Assembly (NCBI GenBank): GCA_024372625.1
Contig: CP099605.1
Span: 1,116,001-1,180,000 of the forward strand
Origin: Comamonadaceae bacterium OTU4NAUVB1
GTDB taxonomy: Bacteria > Pseudomonadota > Gammaproteobacteria > Burkholderiales > Burkholderiaceae_C
DNA: 64,000 bases
Direction: 5' to 3'
Below the pieces are notes generated by a model. It searched no databases, had not been told where the DNA came from, and was given only the letters and a program-made list of their open reading frames with translations. Positions 27,559 through 39,043 of the stretch are shown one piece after another. Made by a program: the position numbers and the translations under genes. How positions within the stretch are numbered: position 1 is the first letter of the stretch; each line of letters opens with the position of its first letter.

Positions 27559-28521
27559 ATGTCCCGACTGCCTCCCGTGCTCGCCAACCTGCCGTTGCCC
27601 ATCATCGGTTCGCCGCTGTTCATCATCAGCAACCCGAAGCTGGTCATCGCGCAGTGCACGGCCGGGGTGGTGGGGTCGATGCCGGCGCTCAACGCGCGGC
27701 CGGCGTCGCTGCTCGACGAGTGGCTCGCCGAGATCACCGAGGCCCTGGCCGCGCACGACCGCGCGCACCCCGACCGGCCCGCCGCGCCGTTCGCCATCAA
27801 CCAGATCGTCCACAAGAGCAACGACCGGCTCGAGCACGACATGGAACTCGTCGCCAAGTACAAGGTGCCGATCGTCATCACTTCCCTGGGCGCGCGCACC
27901 GACGTCAACGACGCGGTGCACGCCTACGGCGGCGTCACGCTGCACGACATCATCAACAACGTCTATGCCAGGAAGGCGATCGAGAAGGGCGCCGACGGCC
28001 TCATCGCGGTGGCTGCCGGCGCCGGCGGCCACGCGGGCGTGAAGAGCCCGTTCGCCCTGATCCAGGAGATCCGGCAATGGTTCGACGGCCCGGTGGCGCT
28101 GTCGGGGGCCATCGCCACCGGCGACGCCGTGCTGGCCGCGCAGGCGATGGGGGCCGACTTCGCCTACATCGGCACCGCCTTCATCGCCACCGAGGAAGCG
28201 CGCGCGAGCGACGACTACAAGCGCGCCATCGTCGAGGGCAGCTCCGACGACATCGTCTACTCCAACCTTTTCACGGGCGTGCACGGCAACTACCTCGCGC
28301 CCAGCATCGTGGCCGCCGGGCTCGACCCGGCCAACCTGCCCCAGGGCGACCTCAAGACCATGAACTTCGCCACCGGCGACGGTTCCAAGGCCAAGGCCTG
28401 GAAGGACATCTGGGGCTCGGGCCAGGGCATCGGCGCCATCGGCGAGGTGACCAGCGCGGCCGCCTACGTCGACAGGTTGCGGCGCCAGTACCAGGCCGCC
28501 CGCGAACGGCTCGCGCTGTAG
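27559..28521 (+). CDS. Nitronate monooxygenase
   Basis: 320 residues, FMN-dependent TIM-barrel enzyme (2-nitropropane dioxygenase family) that oxidises nitronates to carbonyl compounds and nitrite. PLPIIGSPLFIISNPKLVIAQCTAGVVGSMPALNARP is the conserved N-terminal block. GADGLIAVAAGAGGHAGVKSPFALIQEIR carries the FMN phosphate site, and GADFAYIGTAFIATEEARASDDYK is the last barrel strand region. The start follows GGAG (27550-27553). It has an 89-bp gap after the acyl-CoA dehydrogenase gene, so co-regulation is possible but not certain. The biological role may be protection from propionate 3-nitronate. Confidence 0.92.
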   Translation: MSRLPPVLANLPLPIIGSPLFIISNPKLVIAQCTAGVVGSMPALNARPASLLDEWLAEITEALAAHDRAHPDRPAAPFAINQIVHKSNDRLEHDMELVAKYKVPIVITSLGARTDVNDAVHAYGGVTLHDIINNVYARKAIEKGADGLIAVAAGAGGHAGVKSPFALIQEIRQWFDGPVALSGAIATGDAVLAAQAMGADFAYIGTAFIATEEARASDDYKRAIVEGSSDDIVYSNLFTGVHGNYLAPSIVAAGLDPANLPQGDLKTMNFATGDGSKAKAWKDIWGSGQGIGAIGEVTSAAAYVDRLRRQYQAARERLAL

Positions 28522-28612
28522 CCGGCAAGGCCTCCGGGCCGCGACCGCTTCGACCGGGAGCGGGGCAGGGCGATGGCGGTCCGCCGCGCGGTTGTGCGGA
28601 TAATTCCGTCCC

Positions 28613-29722
28613 ATGAGCGGCAACACATTCGGAAATCTCTTCGCAGTCACCAACTTCGGTGAATCCCACGGTCCCGCGATCGGCTGCGTCATCGACGGGT
28701 GTCCGCCGGGCATGGCGCTCTCGGAGGCGGACATCCAGGGCGACCTCGACCGCCGCCGCCCCGGCACCAGCCGCCACGTCACGCAGCGCAACGAGCCCGA
28801 CGCGGTGCAGATCCTCAGCGGCGTCCACGAAGGCCGCACCACCGGCACGCCGATCGCGCTGCTGATCCAGAACACCGACCAGCGCAGCAAGGACTACGGC
28901 CAGATCGCCCAGCAGTTCCGGCCCGGCCACGCCGACTTCACCTACTGGAAGAAATACGGCATCCGCGACCCGCGCGGCGGCGGGCGCTCGTCGGCGCGGC
29001 TGACCGCGCCGATGGTCGCGGCCGGCGCGGTGGCCAAGAAGTGGCTGCTGGAGAAATACGGCACGGTGTTCCGCGGCTGCATGACGCAGATCGGCGAGGT
29101 CGCCATTCCGTTCGAGGACTGGTCGCACGTGCCGGCCAATCCGTTCTTCGCCCCGGTGGCCGACGTGTCGCACCTGGAGGCCTACATGGACGCCCTGCGC
29201 AAGTCCGGCGACTCGTGCGGCGCGCGCATCCGCGTCACGGCCTCGGGCGTGCCGGTGGGCCTGGGCGAACCGCTGTTCGACAAGCTCGACGCCGAGATCG
29301 CCTACGCCATGATGGGCATCAACGCGGTCAAGGGCGTGGAGATCGGCGCCGGTTTCGCCAGCGTCGCGCAGCGCGGCACCACGCACGGCGACTCGATCAC
29401 GCCCGGGGGGTTCGCGACCAACAACGCCGGCGGCGTGCTCGGCGGCATCAGCACCGGGCAGGACCTGGAGGTGGGCATCGCCATCAAGCCGACCAGTTCG
29501 ATCCTCAGCCCGCGCCAGTCGATCGACGTCAACGACCAGCCGGTGGAGGTCGTCACCAAGGGCCGCCACGACCCCTGCGTGGGCATCCGCGCGACGCCGA
29601 TCGCCGAGGCCATGCTGGCGCTGGTGGTGATGGAGCACGCCCTGCGCCAGCGCGCGCAGTGCGGTGAGCCCGCCGCGGCGGCGGGTGCCGACACGGGGCG
29701 GCTCCAGGCGTCTTTCCTTTAA
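28613..29722 (+). CDS. aroC: Chorismate synthase
   Basis: Last step of the shikimate pathway: converts 5-enolpyruvylshikimate 3-phosphate to chorismate using reduced FMN. 369 residues, normal length. Conserved segments are [33 protein letters not shown] at the N-terminus and [30 protein letters not shown], which holds the active-site residues. [23 protein letters not shown] and [33 protein letters not shown] are also intact. It appears monocistronic, with an independent upstream region containing a GATAAT box at 28599-28604. The rhomboid gene follows 95 bp later. Confidence 0.98.
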   Translation: MSGNTFGNLFAVTNFGESHGPAIGCVIDGCPPGMALSEADIQGDLDRRRPGTSRHVTQRNEPDAVQILSGVHEGRTTGTPIALLIQNTDQRSKDYGQIAQQFRPGHADFTYWKKYGIRDPRGGGRSSARLTAPMVAAGAVAKKWLLEKYGTVFRGCMTQIGEVAIPFEDWSHVPANPFFAPVADVSHLEAYMDALRKSGDSCGARIRVTASGVPVGLGEPLFDKLDAEIAYAMMGINAVKGVEIGAGFASVAQRGTTHGDSITPGGFATNNAGGVLGGISTGQDLEVGIAIKPTSSILSPRQSIDVNDQPVEVVTKGRHDPCVGIRATPIAEAMLALVVMEHALRQRAQCGEPAAAAGADTGRLQASFL

Positions 29723-29817
29723 GCGGCACTTTTCCGGGGTGACGTGCTCCGACACGCCTGCCGGTCGTGGCGACCGCCCACCGGCCGCCGCCCATCCTTT
29801 TCCGAACGGACCTCCCG

Positions 29818-30411
29818 ATGTTTTCCATGCCGCCCGCCACCCAGGCGCTGATCCTCAGCTGCGTCGTCGTCTTCGTCCTCCAGTCGCTGGGCGTGGACGG
29901 CCTCGCGGCCTTCGCGCTGTGGCCCTGGGACTCGGGCGGCTTCCTGCCGTGGCAGGTGGTGACCTACGCCTTCCTGCACGGCGGTCTGTCGCACCTCGTG
30001 TTCAACATGTTCGGCCTGTTCATGTTCGGCGCCGAGCTCGAACGGGTCTGGGGCGCCTGGCGCTTCCTGGTGTTCTATGCCGCCAGCGTGCTGTGCGCCG
30101 CCCTGGCGCAGCTGGCGGTCGCGGCCTGGAGCGGCAGCCCCAACCCCACCATCGGCGCCTCGGGCGGGCTGTTCGGCCTGCTCGCGGGCTTCGCGATGCT
30201 GTTTCCCAAGCGCACCATCGTGCCGCTCATCCCGCCGATCCCGATGCCGGCCTGGCTCTTCGTGGTGCTCTACGGTCTGGTCGAACTGACGCTGGGCGTC
30301 ACCGGCAGCATGAGCGGCGTGGCGCACTTCGCGCACCTGGGCGGCATCCTCGGCGGCTGGCTCACGCTGCGCTATTGGCGCGGGCAGATCCCGTTCGGCA
30401 GCCGGCGCTGA
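29818..30411 (+). CDS. Rhomboid family intramembrane serine protease
   Basis: 197 residues with six predicted membrane helices. The catalytic serine is S115 in the GASGG motif (TIGASGGLFGLLAGFAML), and the partner histidine is H173 in VAHFAHLGGILGGW. The HxxxN oxyanion region is visible as HLVFNMFGLFMFG. Both catalytic residues are present, so it should be active, unlike many rhomboid pseudoproteases. The start at 29818 (MFSMPPATQALILS) places the first helix directly after the N-terminus; an upstream GTG would add 17 unlikely residues. The substrate is unknown. Confidence 0.93.
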   Translation: MFSMPPATQALILSCVVVFVLQSLGVDGLAAFALWPWDSGGFLPWQVVTYAFLHGGLSHLVFNMFGLFMFGAELERVWGAWRFLVFYAASVLCAALAQLAVAAWSGSPNPTIGASGGLFGLLAGFAMLFPKRTIVPLIPPIPMPAWLFVVLYGLVELTLGVTGSMSGVAHFAHLGGILGGWLTLRYWRGQIPFGSRR

Positions 30412-30503
30412 CGCCGGGGGCGGGTTGACGTCCGCCCGGTCGTCGCCACCATCGGAGTTCCGAACCGACGCGTTCCCACCTTCTACCGACCGGAGTCCCA
30501 TCC

Positions 30504-31178
30504 ATGGCCACCCCCCTCAAGATCGATTTCGTCTCCGATGTCTCGTGCCCGTGGTGCGCCGTCGGCCTGGGGGCGCTCGAGGCCGCCCTCGCGCGCGTCG
30601 CGCCCGAGGTGCGGGCCGAACTGCACTTCCAGCCGTTCGAGCTCAATCCCGGGATGGCCGCCGAGGGGCAGGACATCGGCGAGCACCTGCAGGAGAAGTA
30701 CGGGTCCACCCCGGAACAGCGGGCCCAGGCGAGCGAGGCGATCCGCCAGCGCGGCGAGGCCGTCGGCTTCACCTTCACGTCCGGCGCCCGCCGACGCATT
30801 TACAACACCTTCGACGCGCACCGCCTGCTGCACTGGGCGGGGCTCGAGAGCCCGGCGCGCCAGTACGCGCTCAAGAAAGCGCTGCTGAAGGCCTATTTCA
30901 CCGACGGCCTCGATCCGTCGGACCACGACACGCTGGTGCGGCTCGCCGGCGACGCGGGCCTGGACCCGGCGCGCGCGCGCGAGATCCTGGCCGGCGACGA
31001 CCACGCCGACGCGGTGCGCGAGCGCGAGCGCCTCTACACCGACGCCGGCATCCATTCGGTGCCGGCGATCATCCTGAACGACCGGCACCTGATCTCGGGC
31101 GGCCAGCCGGTCGAGGTGTTCGAGCGCGCGCTGCGTCAGATCGCCGGCGCCCAGCCGTCCCAGGTGATGTCGGCCTGA
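30504..31178 (+). CDS. DsbA/FrnE-like thioredoxin-fold oxidoreductase
   Basis: 224 residues, no signal peptide, so cytoplasmic. The active site is C15-P-W-C18 (FVSDVSCPWCAVGLGALE) at the end of the first beta strand. It is followed by a helical insertion and the cis-proline loop HSVPAIILNDRHLISGGQP near residue 190. This matches the FrnE/2-hydroxychromene-2-carboxylate isomerase-like branch of the DsbA family, linked to oxidative stress or polyketide oxidation in other organisms. The gene follows the rhomboid gene by 92 bp with GGAG (30491-30494) before the ATG. It is convergent with the NAD(P)HX dehydratase gene. Confidence 0.92.
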   Translation: MATPLKIDFVSDVSCPWCAVGLGALEAALARVAPEVRAELHFQPFELNPGMAAEGQDIGEHLQEKYGSTPEQRAQASEAIRQRGEAVGFTFTSGARRRIYNTFDAHRLLHWAGLESPARQYALKKALLKAYFTDGLDPSDHDTLVRLAGDAGLDPARAREILAGDDHADAVRERERLYTDAGIHSVPAIILNDRHLISGGQPVEVFERALRQIAGAQPSQVMSA

Positions 31179-31236
31179 GGCTTGCGCGCACGCGGCGGCG
31201 GTGGCGTTCCCGGCTGCCGGCCCGTGTGCCGCGACG

Positions 31237-32223
31237 TCAGCCGCTGCGCGCCGCGTGCTTCTTGCCGATGGCGTGGACGATGGCCGGGACCTCGGCCGAC
31301 AGTTCGCGCGCCAGATAGCCCAACGGTCCGTGGCGCCGCCCGAGCGCGTGGCCGGCGCGCGCGTGCAGCAGCACGCCCCAGGCGCTGGCCTGCAGGGGCG
31401 ACAGTCCGCGCGCCGCCAGCCCGCCGATCAGACCGGCGAGGGTGTCGCCCGAGCCCGACGTGGCCAGCCCGGGCGTTCCGCCGTCGAAGCGCCAGGCGCC
31501 TTCGCCCGGTTGCACGATGAAGGTCTCCGCGCCCTTGAGCGCGACGCACGCGTTCCAGCGCGCGGCGGCCTCCCGCGCGGTGCCCAACGGGTCGTCGCAC
31601 ACCGCCTCCTTGGTCAGCCCGGTCAGGTGCGCCATCTCGCCCGGGTGAGGCGTCAGCACCACCGGCTGGTCGAAGGGACCGTCGCGCGCCACCGACATGG
31701 CGTAGGCGTCCAGCACGACCACGGCCTCGCGCAGCAGCGGCAGCAGCCCGCGCACGAAGGCGACGCTGCGCGTCTCGTCGAGCATGCCCGGGCCCAGCAC
31801 CACGGCACCGGCCTTCGCGGCGACCGATTCCAGCGCCGCGCGCCCCCGGGCCAGCAGGCCGCCGCCCTTGTTCTCGGCCAGGGCGATGACGCGCGCCTCG
31901 GGAATCGCCAGCGCCAGGCCGAGCGCCACGCGCTCGGGCGCGGCGATGGTCAGTTTTCCCGCGCCGACGCGCAGGGCCGCGACGGCGGCCAGGAGCGCCG
32001 CGCCCGGGATCTCGTGGCTGCCCGCCACGACCAGCACGTGGCCGCGCGTCTCCTTGTCGGCCGTGCCTTCGGGGGCTGGCAGCGGCCAGCGCGCGAGCGC
32101 GGCGTCGTCGATGCGCCGGGGCGCCGCCGGTGCAGCGCCGGTCCGCGGACGTGCGCGGGTCTTCGCCGGCGCATCGGCAATGGCGTCGGCCGCGCGGCGC
32201 GGCCGTGGGGAAGCGGCGGTCAT
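31237..32223 (-). CDS. nnrD: ADP-dependent NAD(P)H-hydrate dehydratase
   Basis: Repairs hydrated NADH or NADPH by ATP/ADP-dependent dehydration; ribokinase-like fold. 328 residues, including an N-terminal Ala/Arg/Pro-rich tail of about 50. GHVLVVAGSHEIPGAALLAAVAALRVGAGKLTIA, VVLTPHPGEMAHLTG and GLATSGSGDTLAGLIGGLAARG (the anion-hole GSGD) identify it. Many bacteria encode a fused epimerase-dehydratase, whereas here only the dehydratase half is present. The start overlaps the stop of the upstream phosphatase gene as ATGA. Gene order phosphatase-nnrD suggests a housekeeping pair. Confidence 0.93.
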   Translation of the reverse strand: MTAASPRPRRAADAIADAPAKTRARPRTGAAPAAPRRIDDAALARWPLPAPEGTADKETRGHVLVVAGSHEIPGAALLAAVAALRVGAGKLTIAAPERVALGLALAIPEARVIALAENKGGGLLARGRAALESVAAKAGAVVLGPGMLDETRSVAFVRGLLPLLREAVVVLDAYAMSVARDGPFDQPVVLTPHPGEMAHLTGLTKEAVCDDPLGTAREAAARWNACVALKGAETFIVQPGEGAWRFDGGTPGLATSGSGDTLAGLIGGLAARGLSPLQASAWGVLLHARAGHALGRRHGPLGYLARELSAEVPAIVHAIGKKHAARSG

Positions 32224-33035
32224 GGCTTGGGCGAGGTCTGCTCGTCGGGCTCGGTGGTGACCGGCGTCGCCGCCTCGCGCAGCGGCGCGAGGAAGTTCAC
32301 CAGGTCGAGCGCCATCACGTCGTCCTGGTCGGCGGGGCTGTCGTCCGGACGCGCGCGGTAGGAGGTGACCGCGCAATTGGGCACGTCGCCCTGGCGGTCG
32401 ATGTCGAGGATCCGCTGCTCGTCCATGTGCTCCATCAGGTAGCGCATGCAGTTGACGATCACCTGGTGGCCCACCACCAGCACGCGCCGTCCGGCGTACT
32501 CGCGCGTCACCATCTCCAGCAGGCTGCGCAGGCGCAGGATGACGTCGCACCAGCTCTCGCCGCCCGGCGGGCGGAAATAGAACTTGCCGACGTGGCCGCG
32601 CTGTTCGTCGAGTTCGGGGTGCTTCTGCTGGATGCCGAAGCGCGTCAGGCGGTCCAGGATGCCGAATTCCTTCTCGCGCAGCCGCTCGTCCAGGCGCAGG
32701 CGCACGCCCTGTCCGGCGCCCAGACCGGCGCTCTCGGCCAGCAGGCGGGCCGTCTCGCGGGCCCGCACGTAGGGCGAGCACAGGATGACCTCGGGCCGCT
32801 CGTCCGGGGGCAGCCGCCCGAACCAGTCGCCCACCGCCTGCGCCTGCTCGACGCCGAGGTCCGACAGCGGCACGTCGATGTCGCGCCAGGCGATGTCGAT
32901 GACCGGCAGGCCGCCGGATTCGGCGGCGTCGCGCGCGACGTTGCCGGCGCTCTGGCCATGGCGGATGAGCCAGAGCGTCCGTGGCCAGGCGGTGGTGGAG
33001 GAAGCGGGGGAGGAGGAGTTCGCTGTGGAAGGCAT
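32220..33035 (-). CDS. Histidine phosphatase family protein (phosphoglycerate-mutase-like)
   Basis: 271 residues. The catalytic motif LIRHGQSAGN lies near residue 25, and the C-terminal histidine partner is in VLVVGHQVIVNCMRYLMEH. A proton-donor glutamate is in RLREKEFGILDRLTRFG. These mark a cofactor-independent phosphohistidine phosphatase of unknown substrate. The longer in-frame start upstream at 33176 would run through the divergent promoter; MPSTANSSSPASSTTAWPRTLWLIRHGQ from 33035 is preferred. It is translationally coupled to nnrD by a 4-bp overlap and divergent from the DUF3014 gene. Confidence 0.9.
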   Translation of the reverse strand: MPSTANSSSPASSTTAWPRTLWLIRHGQSAGNVARDAAESGGLPVIDIAWRDIDVPLSDLGVEQAQAVGDWFGRLPPDERPEVILCSPYVRARETARLLAESAGLGAGQGVRLRLDERLREKEFGILDRLTRFGIQQKHPELDEQRGHVGKFYFRPPGGESWCDVILRLRSLLEMVTREYAGRRVLVVGHQVIVNCMRYLMEHMDEQRILDIDRQGDVPNCAVTSYRARPDDSPADQDDVMALDLVNFLAPLREAATPVTTEPDEQTSPKP

Positions 33036-33161
33036 CGGGCCATGATAGGAAGCGCCTCCGCGCCATTCCGTAGGCGGAGGCCGCCGGCATTCACAGCGCG
33101 TTACGGCGCGGGTGCCGGTCGCGGTTTTAATCGGGTGGTCGTCAAACAACGGATTTCGTCC

Positions 33162-34067
33162 ATGCCCGAGCGTCATTCATCGGATTTCAGACCCGTGCCC
33201 GAGTCCTCGCGTGGCTTCGGTGGCGTGTTGCTGGTCCTGGCCATCCTGGCCGGCGCCGCCGGTTTCGCCTGGTGGTACTGGCTGCGGCAGCCCCCGGTGC
33301 CGGCCGACGTGTCGCCGCCGTCGGCGAGCGTGCCCGACCAACCCGCGGCCGAAACGCCGCCGCCCGCGTCCGAGCAGGCCATCGGTCCGCAGCACCCGAT
33401 CGACGCCGTGGCCCCGCCCGAGGGCGCGCTGCCGCGCCTGAACGATGCCGACGCGCGCGTCACGGCGGCGCTGGGCGAACTGCTCGGCGGTGCGAAATCG
33501 CTGTCCTTCCTGCAGCTCGACGGTTTCGTGCGGCGCGTGGTGGCCACGGTCGACAACCTCGTGCGCCCCCAGGCGGCCGCGCGCATGTGGCCGGTCCAGC
33601 CCGCGCCCGGACGCTTCACGGTGGCAGGCGCGGCGGGCGGCCCGCAGACCATCGACGTCGCCAACGCGGCGCGCCACGGGGCCTTCGTCGCCTTCGTCGA
33701 GACCATCGACGTCGGGCGCGCCGCGGCGCTCTACGCCCGGCTGTACCCGCTGTTCCAGGAGGCGTACGAGGAGCTGGGCTATCCGGGGCGCTATTTCAAC
33801 GACCGCCTGATCGCCGTCATCGACCACCTGCTGCAGGCGCCCGAGCCCGAGGGGCCCGTGGCGGTGACGCTGGTCGAGGTGAAGGGCGAGTACGCGACGC
33901 CCCGGCCCTGGACGCGCTACGAGTTCGTCGACCCCGAACTGGAATCGCTCTCCAGCGGCCAGAAGCTCCTGGTGCGCATGGGCGTGGCCAACGAACGCCG
34001 GCTGAAGGCACGGCTCGCGGCGTTCCGCGAACGCATCGCCGCGGGCGCCGTCGCGACCCGGCGCTGA
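33162..34067 (+). CDS. DUF3014 domain-containing membrane-anchored protein
   Basis: 301 residues. One membrane helix (GFGGVLLVLAILAGAAGFAWWYWL, about residues 18-41) follows a short cytoplasmic N-terminus. A Pro/Ala-rich linker of about 50 residues and a folded periplasmic domain come next (ARVTAALGELLGGAKSLSFLQLDGFVRRVVATVDNLVRPQAAARMWPVQP...). The family is common in beta- and gammaproteobacteria and has no assigned function. It is monocistronic, convergent with gcvP and divergent from the phosphatase gene. Nothing in the context suggests a pathway. Confidence 0.88.
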   Translation: MPERHSSDFRPVPESSRGFGGVLLVLAILAGAAGFAWWYWLRQPPVPADVSPPSASVPDQPAAETPPPASEQAIGPQHPIDAVAPPEGALPRLNDADARVTAALGELLGGAKSLSFLQLDGFVRRVVATVDNLVRPQAAARMWPVQPAPGRFTVAGAAGGPQTIDVANAARHGAFVAFVETIDVGRAAALYARLYPLFQEAYEELGYPGRYFNDRLIAVIDHLLQAPEPEGPVAVTLVEVKGEYATPRPWTRYEFVDPELESLSSGQKLLVRMGVANERRLKARLAAFRERIAAGAVATRR

Positions 34068-34104
34068 AGCCGTCGCCGGCGCGCCGGCCCGGCGCCGCCG
34101 GCGT

Positions 34105-37023
<2,919 letters not shown>

Positions 37024-37047
37024 GGCGGTGCGCAAGGATGGCGGGCT

Positions 37048-37419
37048 TCAGCCGGCGGCGAAGGCGTCGTAGTCGGCCGCGTCGAGGAGGGCGTCGACCT
37101 GCGCGGCGTCGGACAGCTTGACCTTGAAGAACCAGCCGGCGCCCAGCGGGTCGGTGTTGGCCAGACCGGGGTCGGCGCGCAGGGCCTCGTTGACCTCGGT
37201 GACCTCGCCCGAGACGGGCATGAAGACATCGGCGGCGGCCTTGACCGACTCGACCACGCCGGCGACGTCGCCCTGCGCGTAGGTCGTGCCGACCTCCGGC
37301 AGGTCGACGAACACCACGTCGCCCAGCGCGTCCTGCGCGTGCACCGTGATGCCGACGGTGGCGGCATCGGCGCCGGTGGTGTCGACCCACTCGTGGTCTT
37401 TGGTGAACTTGACGGTCAT
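37048..37419 (-). CDS. gcvH: Glycine cleavage system H protein
   Basis: Lipoyl carrier that shuttles the aminomethyl group between P, T and L proteins. 123 residues, typical length. The lipoylated lysine is K60 in GVVESVKAAADVFMPVSGEVTEVN, and the start MTVKFTKDHEWVDTTG is canonical. It lies 115 bp after gcvT and 24 bp before gcvP on the same strand. No terminator is evident between gcvT and gcvH, so the three genes probably form a single transcript. Confidence 0.97.
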   Translation of the reverse strand: MTVKFTKDHEWVDTTGADAATVGITVHAQDALGDVVFVDLPEVGTTYAQGDVAGVVESVKAAADVFMPVSGEVTEVNEALRADPGLANTDPLGAGWFFKVKLSDAAQVDALLDAADYDAFAAG

Positions 37420-37534
37420 GGGGAGGGCTCCTGGGAAAGGGAAGGAAGAGGAAGCAAAGGGAAGGGAGAAGCGTAGCGGGGCCGGCGGCGGCGCGTGTCG
37501 GCGGGCGGGCGGCGTCGGCGGCGGACGCACGGGA

Positions 37535-38713
37535 TCAGCCCCGGAAATAGCGCGCCGGCACGAAGGGCAGCGGCACCACCTCCATCGGCACGGCCTTGCC
37601 GCGCACGCGCGCCTGCAGCCGGGTGCCGTGCGTGGCCAGGGCCAGGGGCACGTAGCCCATCGCGATGGGTCGGTCGACGGTCGGCGCGAGCAGGCCGCTG
37701 GTGACCTGGCCGACCCACTGGCCGTCGACCGATTCGAGCGGCGTGCCGTCGCGCACCGGCACGCGCTCGAGCGCGACCAGGCCGACGCGCCGGCGCGCGG
37801 TCGCCCCGCCATCGGCCGCGTCGAGCTGCGCCAGCACGCGGTCGGCGCCGGGAAAGCCGCCGGCGCGCGCGCCCCCGGTGCGCCGCACCTTCTGCATCGC
37901 CCAGGTCAGCGCGGCCTCGACCGGCGTCGTGGTGCGGTCGATGTCGTGGCCGTAGAGGCACAGGCCGGCCTCGAGCCGCAGCGCGTTGCGCGCGCCCAGG
38001 CCGATCGGCAGCACCTCGGGCTCGGCCAGCAGCCAGCGCGCGAGCGGTTCGGCATCCCTGGCGCGCACCGAGAGCTCGAAGCCGTCCTCGCCGGTGTAGC
38101 CGCTGCGCATGACGAAGGCGGCGATGGCGGCATCGCCCGCGCCGATGCGCACCGCGCCGCCGGTCATGAAGACGAAGCGATCGATGCCGGGCGACAGCCG
38201 TTCCAGCACGGCCGCGGCCCGCGGACCCTGCAGGGCGAGCAGGGCGTGGTCGGGCAGGGGCTGCACCTCGCAGCGCGCTGCGATGCGGGTCCGGATGTGC
38301 GCGAGGTCGGCCGCCTTGCAGGCGCCGTTGACGATCACGAAGTAGGAACCGCCTCCCTCGTTGAAGCACATCAGGTCGTCGAGGATGCCGCCCTCGTCGT
38401 CGAGCAGCAGTCCGTAGCGCTGCCGGCCGGGCGCGAGCCCGATGACGTCGATCGGCATCAGCGATTCGAGGGCGGCAGCGGCGTCGGGACCGACGAGGCG
38501 CAGCTGGCCCATGTGGGAGATGTCGAAGAGCCCGGCGGCGGCACGCGTGTGGCGATGCTCGGCGACGAGGCCGGTGGGGTACTGCACAGGCATCGCGTAG
38601 CCGGCGAAGGGCACCATGCGCGCGCCGAGCGCGACGTGCAGGTCGTGCAGCGGGGTGCGCAGCAACGCGGCAGTGTCGGCGGCATCGACGGGAGAAGCGG
38701 GGGCGGCGGTCAT
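37535..38713 (-). CDS. gcvT: Glycine cleavage system aminomethyltransferase (T protein)
   Basis: Tetrahydrofolate-dependent aminomethyltransferase releasing ammonia and forming 5,10-methylene-THF. 392 residues. Conserved blocks include LHVALGARMVPFAGYAMPVQYPTGLVAEHRHTRAAAGLFDISHMGQ, MRSGYTGEDGFELSV and GLGARNALRLEAGLCLYGHDID. The first 15-20 residues (MTAAPASPVDAADTAA) are a small extension. It is the first gene of the operon, and its leader contains a tandem glycine riboswitch and a separate 8-bp hairpin at 38750-38769, just ahead of the ribosome-binding region. Confidence 0.97.
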   Translation of the reverse strand: MTAAPASPVDAADTAALLRTPLHDLHVALGARMVPFAGYAMPVQYPTGLVAEHRHTRAAAGLFDISHMGQLRLVGPDAAAALESLMPIDVIGLAPGRQRYGLLLDDEGGILDDLMCFNEGGGSYFVIVNGACKAADLAHIRTRIAARCEVQPLPDHALLALQGPRAAAVLERLSPGIDRFVFMTGGAVRIGAGDAAIAAFVMRSGYTGEDGFELSVRARDAEPLARWLLAEPEVLPIGLGARNALRLEAGLCLYGHDIDRTTTPVEAALTWAMQKVRRTGGARAGGFPGADRVLAQLDAADGGATARRRVGLVALERVPVRDGTPLESVDGQWVGQVTSGLLAPTVDRPIAMGYVPLALATHGTRLQARVRGKAVPMEVVPLPFVPARYFRG

Positions 38714-38749
38714 GGAACGCTTTCCGGTGAACGAGGGGCGGATCGAATT

Positions 38750-38769
38750 CCACGGCTCGCAAGCCGTGG
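38750..38769 (-). promoter_or_regulatory. Leader hairpin between glycine riboswitch and gcvT
   Basis: Perfect 8-bp stem CCACGGCT / AGCCGTGG with a 4-base loop, on the gcvT transcript just after the second aptamer. It is followed by AATTCGATCC, not a U-run, so it is not a standard terminator. It may be part of the riboswitch expression platform that exposes or hides the gcvT ribosome-binding site 37 bases downstream. Confidence 0.5.
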
Positions 38770-38773
38770 GCCA

Positions 38774-38998
38774 CCCCTGCTGTCCGCTCTACCTGAGAGA
38801 TTCGCCCCGTCCTCGCACCGGTCCCGGGGGTTGCTCCTTCGGTGGACCGGCTCCGTCGCCCTCGAGCGCGCACCGGTCTCTCTCCAGCAGGGAAACGCCC
38901 GCCTGAGCGGACGCTTCGTCAGTCCTTTTGCCTGAGCGTTTGGAAATGATCCTGCGCCTTCGGCGGCCTTCGCTGGGAAGGCTCTCTCCTGACCCGGG
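38774..38998 (-). promoter_or_regulatory. Tandem glycine riboswitch
   Basis: Read on the minus strand, two glycine aptamers lie in series. Aptamer 1 (about 38917-38998) runs GGTCAGGAGAGAGCC, then GCCGAAGGCGCAGGA, then CGCTCAGGCAAAAGGACTG. Aptamer 2 (about 38775-38895) runs CTGGAGAGAGACCGG, then CACCGAAGGAGCAACC, then AATCTCTCAGGTAGAGCGG and ACAG. The GGAGAG, CCGAAGG-GCA and CTCAGG elements are the core consensus of the class. The linker is about 20 bases. Glycine binding is expected to turn on gcvTHP expression. The region from the gcvT start to the upstream permease stop (330 bp) holds only this element and its short promoter zone. Confidence 0.95.
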
Positions 38999-39043
38999 CG
39001 AGTGTAGTGGAGGATGCCGCGTCGCCCGCTGACGGGTGTGTCG

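Noticed and set aside
29767..29817. Upstream GTG start for the rhomboid gene.
   Set aside because: The extra 17 residues are non-homologous in character and displace the first helix; the ATG at 29818 fits the family better.
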